Assembly: GCA_010909165.1 (NCBI GenBank)
Contig: MU008163.1
Location: 868,001-932,000, forward strand
Direction of reading: 5' to 3'
Source of the DNA: Anthoceros angustus
Lineage: Eukaryota; Streptophyta; Anthocerotopsida; Anthocerotales; Anthocerotaceae
Length of the DNA stretch: 64,000 bases
The translations under genes were made by a program, and so were the position numbers. The notes beneath the pieces are model-generated. The model did no database searches, was not told where the DNA came from, and worked only from the letters and a program-made list of their open reading frames with translations. Shown here in pieces: positions 1-12,909 of the stretch; the first letter of the stretch is position 1; the number at the start of each line of letters is the position of its first letter.

Positions 1-3000
1 TAGAAGCTTCAAGCTCTAAGTAATCCACACATGACCTGGACGACAAGGCTACAAATTTCCCACTTGTGAGGGAGATTAAATTACTCGCCTGGCAAGCTGC
101 TAGCCTCCACTCACGAGAGACCACTGTGACAATCCTCGACCAACACAAACTTGGTCGCAAGGTAGAGATTGAAAGCCACTGTGAGGAGCTCACACCTCGA
201 CCCTGCGAGGAGCTTGTGTTAGGAACACTTTGAAATGACAGTTTTACTTTTCACTATGAGGGCTAATGGCCCTGAGTGTTCCTACTGCTTTTGCTTTCGT
301 GCAGCTAGTTTGTTTCTGCATTCTTCATAATTGTGACATAGAATTTGCAGTACTCGCAGATGGGCTTCTGAGAGGGGTTGTAGTTCCCTCTTCCTCTACT
401 AAGATAGGTTCGTCTTTCTCGAAAATTGCCTCTGAAGTTATCGCATCCAGATCCCCTTCCTCTGAACCTGCCTCTTCCTGTGAAGAAGGCGCTGCAGGAG
501 TTTCTCTAGAGAAGGCAAAAACTTTCCTTAATAAATGATTTTCTCTAGGATTGCATTTTGAATTTCCTCAATTTTATTTGCAGGAATTGATCTTGAGTAT
601 GAAAAATTGGGCTACCTTGAGAGAGGGCCAAGATCGGTGGCTACTTTGTCCTTTATGTGTGCTGGAGAGAATTCAAGTGTCTCTATGTCAAAGTGCGTTG
701 AGAATTGATGATTGTATCATTGTGGAAGGGTTAGAATTAGAATCTAGATATAACTCCAATCATAATTAGTGTGATCAACTATCCACTCAAGCTCATCTCT
801 TCACCTATGAGCACCAGGACCGAGCATGTCCTGATATGAGCAACCTGCCATAGGTCCTCATTGGCCTCTTTAAGGTATAATTATTCTCCATGTATCCTCT
901 GCCATTCAATTTGTTGAGCGAGTCTGTTAGCAAACCTGTGAAGGCACTGGCAGGGCTGATGGCCTGACATCAATGTGCGATGCGTGCAATTCATAATCGC
1001 CAAGGTGCTCTGATACCATATTTACGTTCAAGCAAGGAAGCACGCTAGATTCGACTGATCCATTGACAGAATATGAAATGTTGTAATAGGCAGGGAGTGT
1101 GCCCAAACGTTATGTTCAATAACCATTTCTCCTATTATCGATGGGTATCTGTCGAAAAACGAAACGTGCCTTAAAGGGCTAGAGGCTATCAACTTAACAA
1201 AGCTCGCTCCTCGACCCTGCGAGAAGCTCACACCTTAAGCTTGTGAGGTGCTCATACCTCGCAAGCTCCCCCGAACTCGAGGAGCTCACACCCCACAAGG
1301 CTTGAGAGAAGTTCGCTACAAGTCGTGGTGTAGTGAGCTTCGAGTTTTACACATGTATTTAATCATTCAGGTCCAAAGAGCAAGTAGTCAGTGGAAGACC
1401 TCTTCATGGATTGCATATTGTGGGACACACCATTTGCAGCCTGCTTGTAAGGATTTTCTAGACACAGTCTAAGATGAATGTTTTTAATTGTTCATAAGGT
1501 GTGCACAAGGCTTGAGAATTAGAATACAAGTCTGCCTACACCAAGTTTCTTATGGAGTGGAATCTTGGGGATTGATGGCAGCATCTTAATGCAAAGAGAT
1601 CAGAGTGCAATGCAGACTTGCATGTTTTGTTTTTTAGCGCTATTCTCTTTTTATCATAAAAACAAAGGATATATACAGAACGACAAAATTATATACCCCT
1701 AGTGGATATGAAAGGGTGGATATGCCCTAAGGAGTGGGAAGAACAGCCTACATTAAACTACTAGAGGAGCCGAGTCGGCAGCACTAAAAGGCCCCTTTGA
1801 GTTGCGGGGATTGATGGCCATTTCCTTTCACTAAAGGAATTCCTTCAGCGTGCGCTTTGTCAAATGACACTTCAACCAATCGAGGACCTGCCTCTTAAGG
1901 CTGGACGATAAAAGCAGTCCACTTGCTCAAGCCTACAAGGATGCCGGTGAGCTTGCTTTGGCTTTAAGAGCTACAGCGTTAGCTTCTGTAATCCGAAGTT
2001 GCATTCTACAACTGTGGAGGTGAATAGCAAGTTGGATACGGAATTGACACATCACGGTGCAATCATAGGTAGGGCGTGGGTTGAGTGTAGGTTTGTTGCA
2101 AATTGGAGATGGCATGATGTAGACGATTTGCAGCACTTGACCTTGTTTGGCTTGAGCCGCGAGCTTGCTCTAAGAGGGAGTCATGCATGAGCTGCAGATG
2201 GGCAGGTATGCAAGGCCCGTGGCCGACTCTTGCAAGTCGGATTAAGTGTAGGGAGGTGAGGTTTACAACACCTCATGTTGTAGAATCTTTTAGTGGATTA
2301 AATTATAATAATAAAATTTAAATGATTGCTTGATGATAATCCCGAAAATGGGCGCGCGCACCTGCCGGGGGGCGGCCAGGGCCCCAGACTCTTTATGCAG
2401 GCTAGAGGGAAAGGATTCTCACTCTTGGGGCCTGTTTTGTCTCCGGTGGGGTATTCTGCGATTGCGTCATCTTGGTACCATGGTATCCCCCCTCCCTCCC
2501 ACCTCCTCTCGCCCTCCCGCTGGGCGAGTCTATCTCAGGAATCTGGCCAACGCCAAAAGGGTGGCAGCCTTGAGGCACCCACTTGATTCCCCCCTGCACC
2601 AATAGGTGAAAGTGGAGGCATGGAGCTTCTCGCTAAGGGCCCCCTTCCTCACATTAGAGTTGGTTGTCGCTAGGCAGATGACCTTGCCTCCTAGTTCGAG
2701 GTTGCGGACAATAGAATCCAATTGCAACACCTGAACGAGCCTTTGGTTGAGGCTTTTGCCTGGGTGGTGGAGGAAGACAACAAAGTTGTCTTGGACTGGA
2801 CTACTAATCAACTCTTCTTTGAGAGAGTGTTGCTGCGGGGAATCTTGCGTTGATGGCAAAATCTACAACTGCAGGCCCTTGCTGATTTGAATCCTTGCTA
2901 CACAGCCAACCTTGCCCGTGGCAAGGGACGCAGGAGTTGTACAAGATGGGCATCCCTCTACACATGGGCGCTGAGGATGGTTCGATGGAGCCCCTGCACA

Positions 3001-3445
3001 TTTAATGTTTCAAGACTACTCTCTTGGATTGCATCCTACTTGTACAATTGGAAGAGTGGGCGAGTGTGCCCCTACCCTTGACCTTACACTCGATGCGCCA
3101 GTGGCTTAACACCCTGGACTAGGGAGCTGGCCAGGCTGCTAGCTTGCTTATGCTTCCTTCGTTGCTCGTCGTTGTTTAAGTTGCCAAGTCTTAGGACCTT
3201 TGGCTTGGGCTAGGTTTTTCCCGGTTCACCTACCCCTCCCCTTGTGTGGGACTTCGTTGTACATTCTATTATATCTATAAAGGCCCAAAATCGCGATAAA
3301 AAAATCCATATGGGTCCAAATTGTGATTTCGCTTTTTCATCTGATTGTACAATTCGTCTAGGACACTACCTAACTAGACGAGTTGTCCCTTGCCGTAACA
3401 TTGAAACTTCTCAAACAAATCAACTACTACCGTAGACAGCTCTAT
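1..3445. other. No recognisable gene; transposon-like debris
   Basis: All frames are short and I recognise no protein family. The sequence at 1007-1018 reads GCTCTGATACCA, the reverse complement of a tRNA-iMet primer-binding site, so a minus-strand LTR element may once have begun here; I found no LTR pair. Short direct repeats around CTCGACCCTGCGAG occur near 195-225 and 1208-1230. A minus-strand frame at 2530-2859 looks mildly protein-like but cannot be assigned. Confidence 0.4.
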
Positions 3446-3488
3446 TTTAAATACAATTACAAAGTGTCACTTTGTAATTGTATTTAAA
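3446..3488. repeat. Perfect 21-bp-arm hairpin with a 1-nt loop
   Basis: The left arm at 3446-3466 and the right arm at 3468-3488 are exact reverse complements separated by one base. The sequence is AT-rich and unrelated to the other hairpins in the window. It would extrude as a cruciform or fold as an RNA hairpin; the near-zero loop fits a template-switch inverted duplication better than a microRNA precursor. Confidence 0.9.
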
Positions 3489-4002
3489 GGCTCACTGAGC
3501 CTAACTACGGCATCATCCATTGCTTTAACCATGCCTTTTTTTCCAAGCTCACTCAAGGGAAACTCATATTTACGTTTTCTGCATAATCAATCCAATAATT
3601 TATCGGAATAAACACCGTGCAAGAATGGCATGAAGACTCATATTTGCGCGAGTGTAGACGAATTGAAGAAAGAATAATGAAGACCATAAGTCCCTAACGA
3701 GGGACGCTTTCCCATCGATACCCAATGGCCATTAAGGCAAACACGGTCAGACCCGTGCGGACGCGCAACCCGATGTACCCTGGCTTCATATCGACATACA
3801 CGACATAGCAACATCAGTTTGTGCTTCCTGTCGCATACCCAGGTTTTTGCACCCGTTCTCTGTACTTGCATTACCATACCCGGCTTTCCATACCCGGGAT
3901 GAAAGGTTTCTACACCCGTCGGTTTCAAGTCAAGGTTTCAAATCAGGTTTTCAAAGTTATGCACTTCTCATCGCGGGTGAAGCGATCCAGAAAGAAAGCG
4001 GT

Positions 4003-4116
4003 GCAGATGCGGAGATAGGACGCCTAATTTGCTGCCTAGTGCAAATGCGGAGATAGGACGCCTAATTTGCTGCCCAGTGCAAATGCGGAGATAGGACGCC
4101 CAATCTGCTGCACTGG
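4003..4116. repeat. 38-bp tandem repeat, three copies
   Basis: Three head-to-tail copies start at 4003, 4041 and 4079 with core ATGCGGAGATAGGACGCC. The first two are almost identical and the third has three or four changes. The copy length is not a multiple of three and no ORF uses it convincingly. Confidence 0.9.
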
Positions 4117-5184
4117 ACGGTAGGAGTGTGGACCCAATTTCAAGCGGCAAGGATCTGGTATGAAGTTCTCATCACACCAATCAACAGAAGAGCAAAGAGT
4201 TTCCTCCATAGCTTCCCTGACTCCTCCTTCGTATGAGAGACCAAATGACCAGCTATATTCGTGCAGGAATCAAGGAGTCACCTGCAGGGCATCAGCCAAA
4301 TGGGGTCTCCGCACAAAGAAACTATCACAGCACGCCACTTCACAGGTTGAACACATGCAAAAGGCGAGTTGAATTCCCGGGAATGTTTGAAGGTATGAAG
4401 TTCGCTTGAGTTCTTCATGGATGAGACAGCTGTGTGACTTAAACAAAATTGTCTCACTGATTAGCAGGATGCGTGCGTTGGATGCTGCTTTCGGTGTGTG
4501 CATGCAGGAGTCAAGTACGTAGTGAGCTGCACTACATCAACCACATAATAAAACCTCATAGAGCGGCACTTGAGAAAACACAAATGCAATGAGGAGTTGG
4601 ATTCTCAAAATGTTGAAAGTATGAAATTGTTGTTTGTCCGCTTAAGTTCTTTATGGAATTGCATGAAATTGTCCCCACTCTGCAGGGTGTGAGCATTGGA
4701 TATTGCCTTGATAGGCTTGTGAGGAACACAATTGTTGGGACCAAATTTACTCTAGAATTTTAAGGAGCAGATTTATAGTGTTGTGAGGGTACGAACAAGT
4801 TCGGTTAGGACGTAGACCATGTTCAAACTTCATTGCTGCTTCTCCACCTCCGGATGACGTACCAAAATTGAGGCTTATGCACGGCCTCCGGTTACAAAAC
4901 TGAGTTCTATGTCTATCTTGTCTCAGCACAGAAAAGTGGATTTCCTCCTTCCAAAACTAGAAACCTACCTCACATCAGACCAAACCGCCTCGGCGATACG
5001 AAAATAGTGGATTCTCACCTTCTAAAACCAAGATAGTGGATTGTGACGTTCTAAAACGAAAAGCCTAATTAACCCGATCAAAATTGAGTGCTATTTGCTA
5101 TCTCCTTTCAGCACCCTACAAAAGTGGATTGTGAGCTTCTAAAACCAGAAGCCTATTTCACCTCATCATTCAATCCACTCTTTA

Positions 5185-5774
5185 TCAACTGCCTATGTTC
5201 CACCTCACCGTCTTTTTCTTCTTGTACACAACTTCCTCCAAACCAACATATCGTTTTAGTTTGTTCGTTCTCTCATTCTCAGCAAAAGTTTCCAACACTT
5301 GTTTTCGTTGAGGTTCTTCGTTTGCCTGTACTACCAACTGTCTCAACTTCTGTTGAGTTTGCTCCATAATGCAGGCTATCTCAAAAGCTAAATCTGAATG
5401 CTCAAATGCGGTATCACATACTTCAGCACATGCCGTTTTAATAAAATCTAACCGTTTTTCTTTTGCCATCTCAAACCGCATCTTACATATTGGTGTCACC
5501 AAGGGGTTAGTAGGTACATGGACAGAGGCCACAAAGCCAAGAAACCCAAGTGGTTAGGGAAATCAGTGCAGAAAACTTGGAAGTTGCAGAAGGTACATGA
5601 TATATGTGATCACAAGGCGTCAAAGACGCACAATTGGTGGTGGCAGTGAATTTTGAGTCTTTGAATCCTTCCAATAGAAACTTGCAGCATATTTAAAGCC
5701 TTCACCGTAGAGATAAAATCTGAACTTGCCAAGTTAGATTGTCGGTAAAGTAAACCATGACAGAAATTGCACCT
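5185..5774 (-). CDS. Accessory ORF of the element, left copy
   Basis: I do not recognise this protein. The reading frame at 5185-5532 is rich in Glu, Lys and Gln and probably coiled-coil: after MASVHVPTNPLVTPICKM it has an EMAKEKRLDFIKTA segment and ends in a basic KKKK tract before the stop. An upstream exon, better preserved in the second copy, lies at about 5600-5774. Its coding nature is supported by duplication: the same frame is open over most of its length at 10660-10902, where a frameshift cuts it short. It lies downstream of the methylase gene on the same strand. A function in DNA binding or multimerisation would be a guess. Confidence 0.4.
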
Positions 5775-6544
5775 TCGCTGGGCACTTTATGGACGAAGCA
5801 CGCTTGGCGGCCAGAATGCTTGGTTTAGGTTAATCTGTTTGTCTTTGGGTTGGTTTGTTTGAAATAGCCCCCGATTCATACTTCCGCATACGGTTAAAAT
5901 TAAGCATGGTTTACCTCACAACCTCGTTGTGGTGTGGAGATATCTTGTGCTGCTGGGCAAAATACGGTAGTGACAGGCCATGTAAGGACCGAACACGATA
6001 TCTTGTGAAGGGGGTGAATATCCGAACCCCCTTCCGTGAAATGAAAACCCTCTTAGCACATGACACACGGTCCGAAATATGCGTTTAGCTCTTTTTAAAG
6101 AAAGGTCGACCATGGTAGAACACGTTGGTATTGAGAAAAACGTATTAGCGCAAAGACATGAAAGCGGATGAGGGCGGCCGTACTTTCGTGTTTGTTTGGA
6201 ACTGCAAAACCAAGACATCACTTGCCGCAATGGAACGGTTCCATAAAACAGTACGAACTAAACGAAGCAGCAGATGCACATGACATGAGAACACTAAGCC
6301 TATTCCCTAGGGCTAACTTGGGACTCGCTAGGGGGCAGAGAAAACTCCGAATCCACCACAATACCCAGATTTCGCAAGCGCTCCACTTCCTCTTCATCGA
6401 AGCTATCGTTCTCCCCCAACGCCCTTGTGTCTTCCTGTACTCTTGTGGCGTCGTCGTGAAGTGTCGGGGAAGGCTGCCACACAGTATCCAAAGTTTGCTG
6501 TCCCTCTGCCAAAAGATCACCAGTTTTGGTCTTCAGCCGCCTTG

Positions 6545-8112
6545 CGTTTAAGGAAACAACCTGCGCTTGCGAGTCCTTCTCGATACACACCTCGCCCACT
6601 GCGCAAGTCCTGCGGTGGGCGTCAAGCGTCGACTCTTCTTCAGCATCGGTGAACCTCATGCCCGGCAATCCGTGGTATGTATCACGCACACCTCAAGTCG
6701 GCTTCAGCAATACAATTAAATTCCGCGAGCGATAACGTTGTCCCACTCCGGAGCATACGTCCAAAATCCAATCCCCTCTCGCGAGAAGGTTACGATAAGT
6801 TTCATCATAAGCCCCAGGCCTCGGTATGGGCAAACAACCGACTTGTCTTGGGACATGTACACTGTTTCTTCTGGCAAGTATCGTGTGCGATCACGGACCT
6901 CCCATTGTTGAAAGTGCCGTGCATGGCATTAGGCATCATTGGAACTCTATCCTGTGAATCCATCTCCCATGCCCCACCCTACCGTGACATATTCCACGGT
7001 TTGAATCCACCACATCATTGTTCATGTTGGTCTTGTCCCATACAAATGAGACCAAGCCCCTTTCTTGCTCCACTTTGCATTGACTCCCTCACGGTGTGAG
7101 CCTCCTCCACACCATGCATGACAATCATTCTCAACTCATCCAGTAGTTTTCTCCAAAGCTCGCAAAAGTGTCCATCATCCGCTTGTCAACTCGTTTGTCC
7201 AAGGGCCCAATTTGAAACCCCTTGGAGCGTCCATCACCGAAGTGTGTACTTCCGTCTCTCGAAATCCTCGCATGTCCAAAACATCCTGCTTCCACTTGGT
7301 ATTGTACTTGTTTGTCCGAGGATGGAACATTGAAGACCTCAATCCTTCCTCAAGGTCCTTGTCTCGCAAACCGCTCGTCCTCCGATCCTTTCAATTATTT
7401 ACTTGAAAATGAAATGTTGGAAGACATCGGAAGTTTGGAAAGGACCTCAATATCCTTCGATTCTTTGCCAAACACATGATGGTTAGTCCAAACGCAAAAG
7501 AGCAGAGAGGAGGCGCGGCCGGCGCCTCCTCACTTTTCGAACACACATGGGCGAAACTAACCTTTCCAAAAGCGGTTTGAAAGCGGGACAACATCCAGTG
7601 CAGCCGAATGCAGCGGATATTCTTCTCGCACCTCCTCGAATGAAGAGCACCCGGTGTTTACCATAGCAACTTGTATGACATGGAACTTCTTCCATAAAGT
7701 GATCTCCTCATCCATGCCCTTCAAATCAATAAGTCCGATTAAAACTTTTACATGCATTTTTCGATTTGCGCCCACTCTCCGGTGGTATTCCTTGGAAGGA
7801 TTTCCATGGCTTTGCCAACATGTCCTTTGGCTTTACGTATCGTGTCCACTTGCTTTCGTCGGCCATCTTCCGCTTCCCTTTCCCTTTCTTGCTAGTCCTA
7901 TTTGGTAAATGCTTCTTTTGTTAAGCTCTCCACCTCCCACTTTGAAAAATCAAGTCCACATTGTCCCACACCTTCCCTCACCGGCGATGCATAAAATGTG
8001 TGCGATTGTCTACTTTGTTCGCTTGTAGACATCGTCTTGGCGCCTTCATCATCCTCAATCAATCCAAGCACTTTATGCAGTTGTACTTCCATGCCATGGT
8101 CATCTGTACTCC
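6545..8112. repeat. Internal tandem unit A of the methylase gene
   Basis: It begins at CCTTGCGTTTAAGG and runs to GCCATGGTCATCTGTACTCC. It repeats immediately as unit B (8113-9633) and again as C (about 11911-13480). It spans the methylase core and the central region of the minus-strand gene. The A/B join replaces CTCCTTCGCGTTT with CTCCTTGCGTTT, so the recombination fell in a short shared CCTT/GCGTTT tract. Confidence 0.9.
7507..7530. repeat. GC-rich palindrome, family member 1
   Basis: Near-palindrome GAGGAGGCGC-GGCCG-GCGCCTCCTC. The related site in unit B at 9066 has lost both arms, and in unit C it sits at 12886-12909. Confidence 0.8.
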
Positions 8113-9633
8113 TTGCGTTTAAAGGAAACAACTGCGCTTGCGAGTCCTTCTCGATACACACCTCCTTGCCCAGCTGCGCAAGTCCTGCGGTGGGCGTCAA
8201 GCGTCGACTCTTCTTGACATCGAGGCGGAACCTCATGCCCGGCAATCCGGCGTGGTATGTATCACGCACACCTCAAGTCGACTTCAGCAATACAATTCGT
8301 AGGAAGCCAATAACGTTGTCCACTCCGGAGCATACGTCCAAAATCCAATCCCCTCTCGCGAGAAGGTTACGATAAGTTTCATCATAAGCCCGGAGGCCTA
8401 CGGTATGGGCAAACACCGACTTGTCTTGGGACATGTACACTGTTTCTTCTGGCAAGTATCGTGTGCGATCACGGACCTCCCATTGTTGAAAGTGCCGTGC
8501 ATTAGGCATCATTGGAACTCTATCCTGTGAATCCATCTCCCATGCCCCACCCTACCGTGACATATTCCACGGTTTGAATCCACCATTGTTCATGTTGGTC
8601 TTGTCCCATACAAATGAGACCAAGCCCCTTTCTTGCTCCACTTTGCATTGACTCCCTCACGGTGTGAGCCTCCTCCACACCATGCATGACAATCATTCTC
8701 AACTCATCCAGTAGTTTTCTCATAAAACTCGCAAAGCAGTGTCCATCATGCATGTCAACTCGTTTGTCCAAGGGCCCAATTTGAAACCCCTTGGAGCGTC
8801 CATCACCGAAGTGTGTACTTAGGCCTCTCGAAATCCTCGCATGTCCAAAACACCTTTCCACTTGGTATTGTACTTGTTTGTCAGGATGGAACATTGAAGA
8901 CCTCAATCCTTCCTCAAGGTCCTTGTCTGCGCGCTGTTCGTCCTCCGATCCTTTCAATTATTTACTTGAAAATGAAATGTTGGAAGACATCGGAAGTTTG
9001 GAAAGGACCTCAATATCCTTCGATTCTTTGCCAAACACATGATGGTTAGTCAAAGCAAAAGAGCAGCGCGGCGGCGCCCTCCACACACATGGGAAACTAA
9101 CCTTTAAGCGGTTTGAAAGCGGGACAACATCGTGCAGCCGAATGCAGCGGATATTCTTCTCGCACCTCCTCGAATGAAGAGCACCCGGTGTTTACCATAG
9201 CAACTTGTATGACATGGAACTTCTTCCATAAAGTGATCTCCTCCATGCCCTTCAAATCAATAAGTCCAGTTAAAACTTTTACATTTGTGACGAATTGCTC
9301 TCCGGTGGTATTCCTTGGAAGGATTTCCATGGCTTTGCCAACATGTCCTTTGGCTTTCGTATCATGTCCACTTGCTTACGCTCGACCATCTTCCGCTTCC
9401 CTTTCCCTTTCTTGCTAGTCCCTGGTAAATGCTTCTTTTGTTAAGCTCTCCGACCTCCCACTTTGAAAAATCAAGTCCACATTGTCCCACACCTTCCCCT
9501 CCTGGCGATGCATAAAATGTGTGCGATTGTCTACTTTGTTACGCTTGTAGACATCGTCTTGGCCTTCATCATCCTCAATCAATCCAAGCACTTTATGCAG
9601 TTGTACTTCCATGCCATGGTCATCTGTACTCCT
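8113..9633. repeat. Internal tandem unit B of the methylase gene
   Basis: This is the second copy of unit A. At its 3' side it continues into T1 (9634-10032), which holds the 3' part of the ParB-like domain. Compared with A and C it has many small losses in GC-rich spots, for example the palindrome at about 9066 is reduced. Confidence 0.9.
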
Positions 9634-10659
9634 TCGCGTTCGCAATCTGACTCATCTCGTAAGTACGGACACGCTCAATGAAGTTCATCTTCTTTCTTTT
9701 GTCCGACATGGTATTGTGATCCGTGGCGGCACTCGCATTTCAGATAAGCCCACAATAGACATGTGCTTCCACATATTGAAACCTCTTCTTCCACGGTGAG
9801 ATATCACATAGATGTTTCATGGTCGCATATGTATGGTTCCCACCAAGAACCCCATAACGTATTTTTCGCCCGCCATCGCTTCCGATCCGACTTCGAGGTC
9901 CTCACTTGGATCTATCATACATAAGAGTGGCAAAACACCCTCCTCTATCCTCCCTTGAAATAACCCGAGCCAAATAATTGGCCCATGCCTCATCAACCCT
10001 CGAATCTGCGCATCCGGCGTTATGTGCGTGGTCTTAAGTTCTTTATGGAATTGCATGAAATTGTCCCCACTGCAGGTGTGAGCATTGGATATTGCCTTGA
10101 TAGGCTTGTGAGGAACACAATTGTTGGGACCAAATTTACTCTAGAATTTTAAGGAGCGATTTATAGTGTTGTGAGGCAACAAGTTCGGTTAGGACGTAGA
10201 CCATGTTCAAACTTCATTGCTGCTTCTCCACCTCCGGATGACGTACCAAAATTGAGGCTTATGCACGGCCTCCGGTTACAAAACTGAGTTCTATGTCTAT
10301 CTTGTCTCAGCACAGAAAAGTGGATTTCCTCCTTCCAAAACTAGAAACCTACCTCACATCAGACCAAACCGTCTCGTCTGAGCACACGAAAATAGTGGAT
10401 TCTCACCTTCTAAAACCAAGATAGTGGATTGTGACGTTCTAAAACGAAAAGCCTAATTAACCCGATCAAAATTGAGTGCTATTTGCTATCTCCTTTCAGC
10501 ACCCTACAAAAGTGGATTGTGAGCTTCTAAAACCAGAAGCCTATTTCACCTCATCATTCAATCCACTCTTTATCAACTCCTATGTTCCACCTCACCGTCT
10601 TTTCTTCTTGTACACAACTTCCTCCAAACCAACATATATCGTTTAGTTTGTTCGTTCTC

Positions 10660-11160
10660 TCATTCTAGTTTCCAACACTTGTTCGTTGAGGTTCTTCGCT
10701 TGCTGCTACCAACTCTCAACCATTGAGTTTGCTCCATAATGCAGGCTATCTCAAAAGCTAAATCTGAATGCTCAAATGCGGTATCACATACTTCAGCACA
10801 TGCCGTTTTAATAAAATCTAACCGTTTTTCTTTTGCCATCTCAAACCGCATCTTACATATTGGTGTCACCAAGGGGTTAGTAGGTACATGGACAGAGGCC
10901 ACAAAGCCAAGAAACCCAAGTGGTTAGGGAAATCAGTGCAGAAAACTTGGAAGTTGCAGAAGGTACATGATATATGTGACTGCGGCGTCCAAAGACGGCA
11001 CAATTGGTGGTGGCAGTGAATTTTGAGTCTTTGAATCCTTCCAATAGAAACTTGCAGCATATTTAAAGCCTTCACCAGAGATAAAATCTACAGAACTTGC
11101 CAAGTTAGATTGTCGGTGCAGAATTGACCAAGCCCTGGAAATTGCACCTTCAGCGGGCAC
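10660..11160 (-). pseudogene. Accessory ORF of the element, right copy
   Basis: This is the second copy of the 5185-5774 ORF. A 5' exon is open at 10933-11160 (MPAEGAISRAWSILHRQS start), followed by a probable intron and the exon at 10739-10902. After the shared segment ending EIACIMEQTQ, several small deletions shift the frame and the last 35 or so residues of the left copy are lost. The product is unknown. Confidence 0.4.
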
Positions 11161-11571
11161 TTTATGGACGAAGCACGCTTGGCGGCCAGAATGCTTGGTT
11201 TAGGTTAATCTGTTTGTCTTTGGGTTGGTTTGTTTGAAATAGCCCGCGCTCAGTTCATACTTCCCGCGCACGGTTCCGAAATTAAGCATGGTTTACCTCA
11301 CAACCTCGTTGTGGTGTGGGTGCGCATACTGGGGTTGTGCCGTGCGTGCTGGGCAAAATACGGTAGTGACAGGCCATGTAAGGACCGAACACGATATCTT
11401 GTGAAGGGGGTGAATATCCGAACCCCCTTCCGTGAAATGAAAACCCTCTTAGCACATGACACACAGTCCCGAAATATGCGTTTTCGCTCTTTTTAAAGAA
11501 AGGTCGACCATGGTAGAACACGTTGGTATTGAGAAAAAGCGTATTCGCGCAACAAAGACATGAAAACGGAT

Positions 11572-11590
11572 GAGGCGCGGCCGGCGCCTT
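11572..11590. repeat. GC-rich palindrome, family member 2
   Basis: ATGAGGCGC-GGCCG-GCGCCTTTCAT: the arms include ATGA/TCAT flanks. The corresponding site in U1 (about 6163) is degenerate (GAGGGCGGCCG). Confidence 0.75.
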
Positions 11591-12885
11591 TCATTGTTGT
11601 TTGAACTGCAAAACCAAGACATCACTTGCCGCAATGGAGCGGTCCATAAACATTGAACTAAGCAGCGGATGCACATGACATGAGAACACTAAGCCTATTC
11701 CTAGGGCTAACTTGGGACTCGCGGGGCGAGAAAACTCGAATCCATCACAATAGCAGTTGTAAGCGCTCCACTTCCTCTTCGCCAGCTATCGTTCTCCCCA
11801 ATGCCCTTGTGTCTTCTGTCTCTTGTGGCGTCGTCGTGAAGGGGTGGAAGGCTGCCACACTATCCAAAGTTTGCTGCCCTCGCCAAAAGATCACCGCTTT
11901 GGTCTTGACCTTGCGTTTAAGGAAACAACTGCCGCGAGAGTCCTTCTCGATACACACCTCCTTCGCCCAAGCTGCGACCTCTGCGGTGGGCGTCAAGCGT
12001 CGACTCTTCTTGACATCGGGCGAGAACCTCATGCCCGGCAATCCGGTGGTATGTATCACGCACACCTCAAGTACTTACAATACAATTCCGCATAGTAGGG
12101 AAGCCAATAACGTTGTCCCACTCCCGGAGCATACGTCCAAAATCCAATCCCCCTCTCGCGAGAAGGTTCTGATAAGTTTCATCATAAGCCCCAGAGGCCT
12201 CTGGTATGGGCAAACCACCAGCTTGTCTTGGGACATGTACACCTGTTTCTTCACAACCGTATCGTGTGCGATCACAGACCTCCCATTGTTGAAAGTGCCG
12301 TGCATGGCATTAGGCATCATTGGAACTCTATCCTGTGAATCCATCTCCCATGCCCCACCCTCGTGACATATTCCACGGTTTGAATCCACCACATTGTTCA
12401 TGTTGGTCTTGTCCCATACAAATGAGACCAAGCCCCTTTCTTGCTCCACTTTGCATTGACTCCCTCACGGTGAGCCTCCTCCACACCATGCATGACAATC
12501 ATTCTCAACTCATCCAGTAGTTTTCTCCATAAACTCAAAGCAGTGTCCATCATCGCATCAACTCGTTTGTCCAAGGGCCCAATTTGAAACCCCTTGGAGC
12601 GTCCATCACCAGTGTGTACTTAGTCCTCTAAATCCTCGCATGTCCAAGACATCCCTGCTTTCCACTTGGTATTGTACTTGTTTGTCCGAGGATGGAACAT
12701 TGAAGACCTCCAATCCTTCCTCAAGGTCCTTGTCTGCCAGAGCACGCTGCTCGTCCTCCAGTCCTTTCCAATTATTTACTTCGAAAATGAAATGTTGGAA
12801 GACATCTGGAAGTTTGGAAAGGACCTCAATATCCTTCAGTTGCTGCCAAACACATGATGGTTAGTCCGAAACGCAAAAGAACAGA

Positions 12886-12909
12886 GAGGAGGCGCGGCCG
12901 GCGCCTCCT
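12886..12909. repeat. GC-rich palindrome, family member 3
   Basis: Same core and arms as 7507-7530, at the matching place in unit C. Confidence 0.8.

Larger units (their letters stand above)
4641..10032. repeat. Left copy of a large tandem duplication (U1-A-B-T1)
   Basis: Sequence from about 4645 onward recurs from about 10033, in the same order and orientation, through the accessory ORF and the methylase region. This left copy additionally contains an internal tandem duplication (units A and B). The join to the right copy at about 10033-10045 falls on CTTAAGTTCT, which is present at both parental positions (about 4646 and 13887). Copies differ mainly by indels of 1-8 nt. Confidence 0.9.
6300..10056 (-). 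pseudogene. ParB/DNA-methylase gene, left rearranged copy
   Basis: Minus-strand copy lacking the 5' half. It starts inside the ParB-like domain at the duplication join (ITPDAQIR, about 10020), runs through T1 and unit B to a methylase core near 8330-8360, then through the A/B join back into the central region and a second methylase core near 6750. The join is read through: at 7898-8269 the post-motif segment KEVCIEKDSQAQ is followed directly by central-region sequence (HKVLGLIEDDEG). The end at 6300 is an acidic tail, FDEEEVERLR. Frames break repeatedly, so this copy is probably not functional unless the indels are consensus errors. Confidence 0.6.

Noticed and set aside
3446-3488. MicroRNA precursor
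   Set aside because: Arms are perfectly paired with a 1-nt loop and the stem is only 21 bp; plant precursors have longer stems and larger loops.
11680-12366. 228-codon plus-strand ORF
   Set aside because: Shadow of the methylase gene; the homologous stretch in copies A and B is not open, while the minus frame carries motif I.
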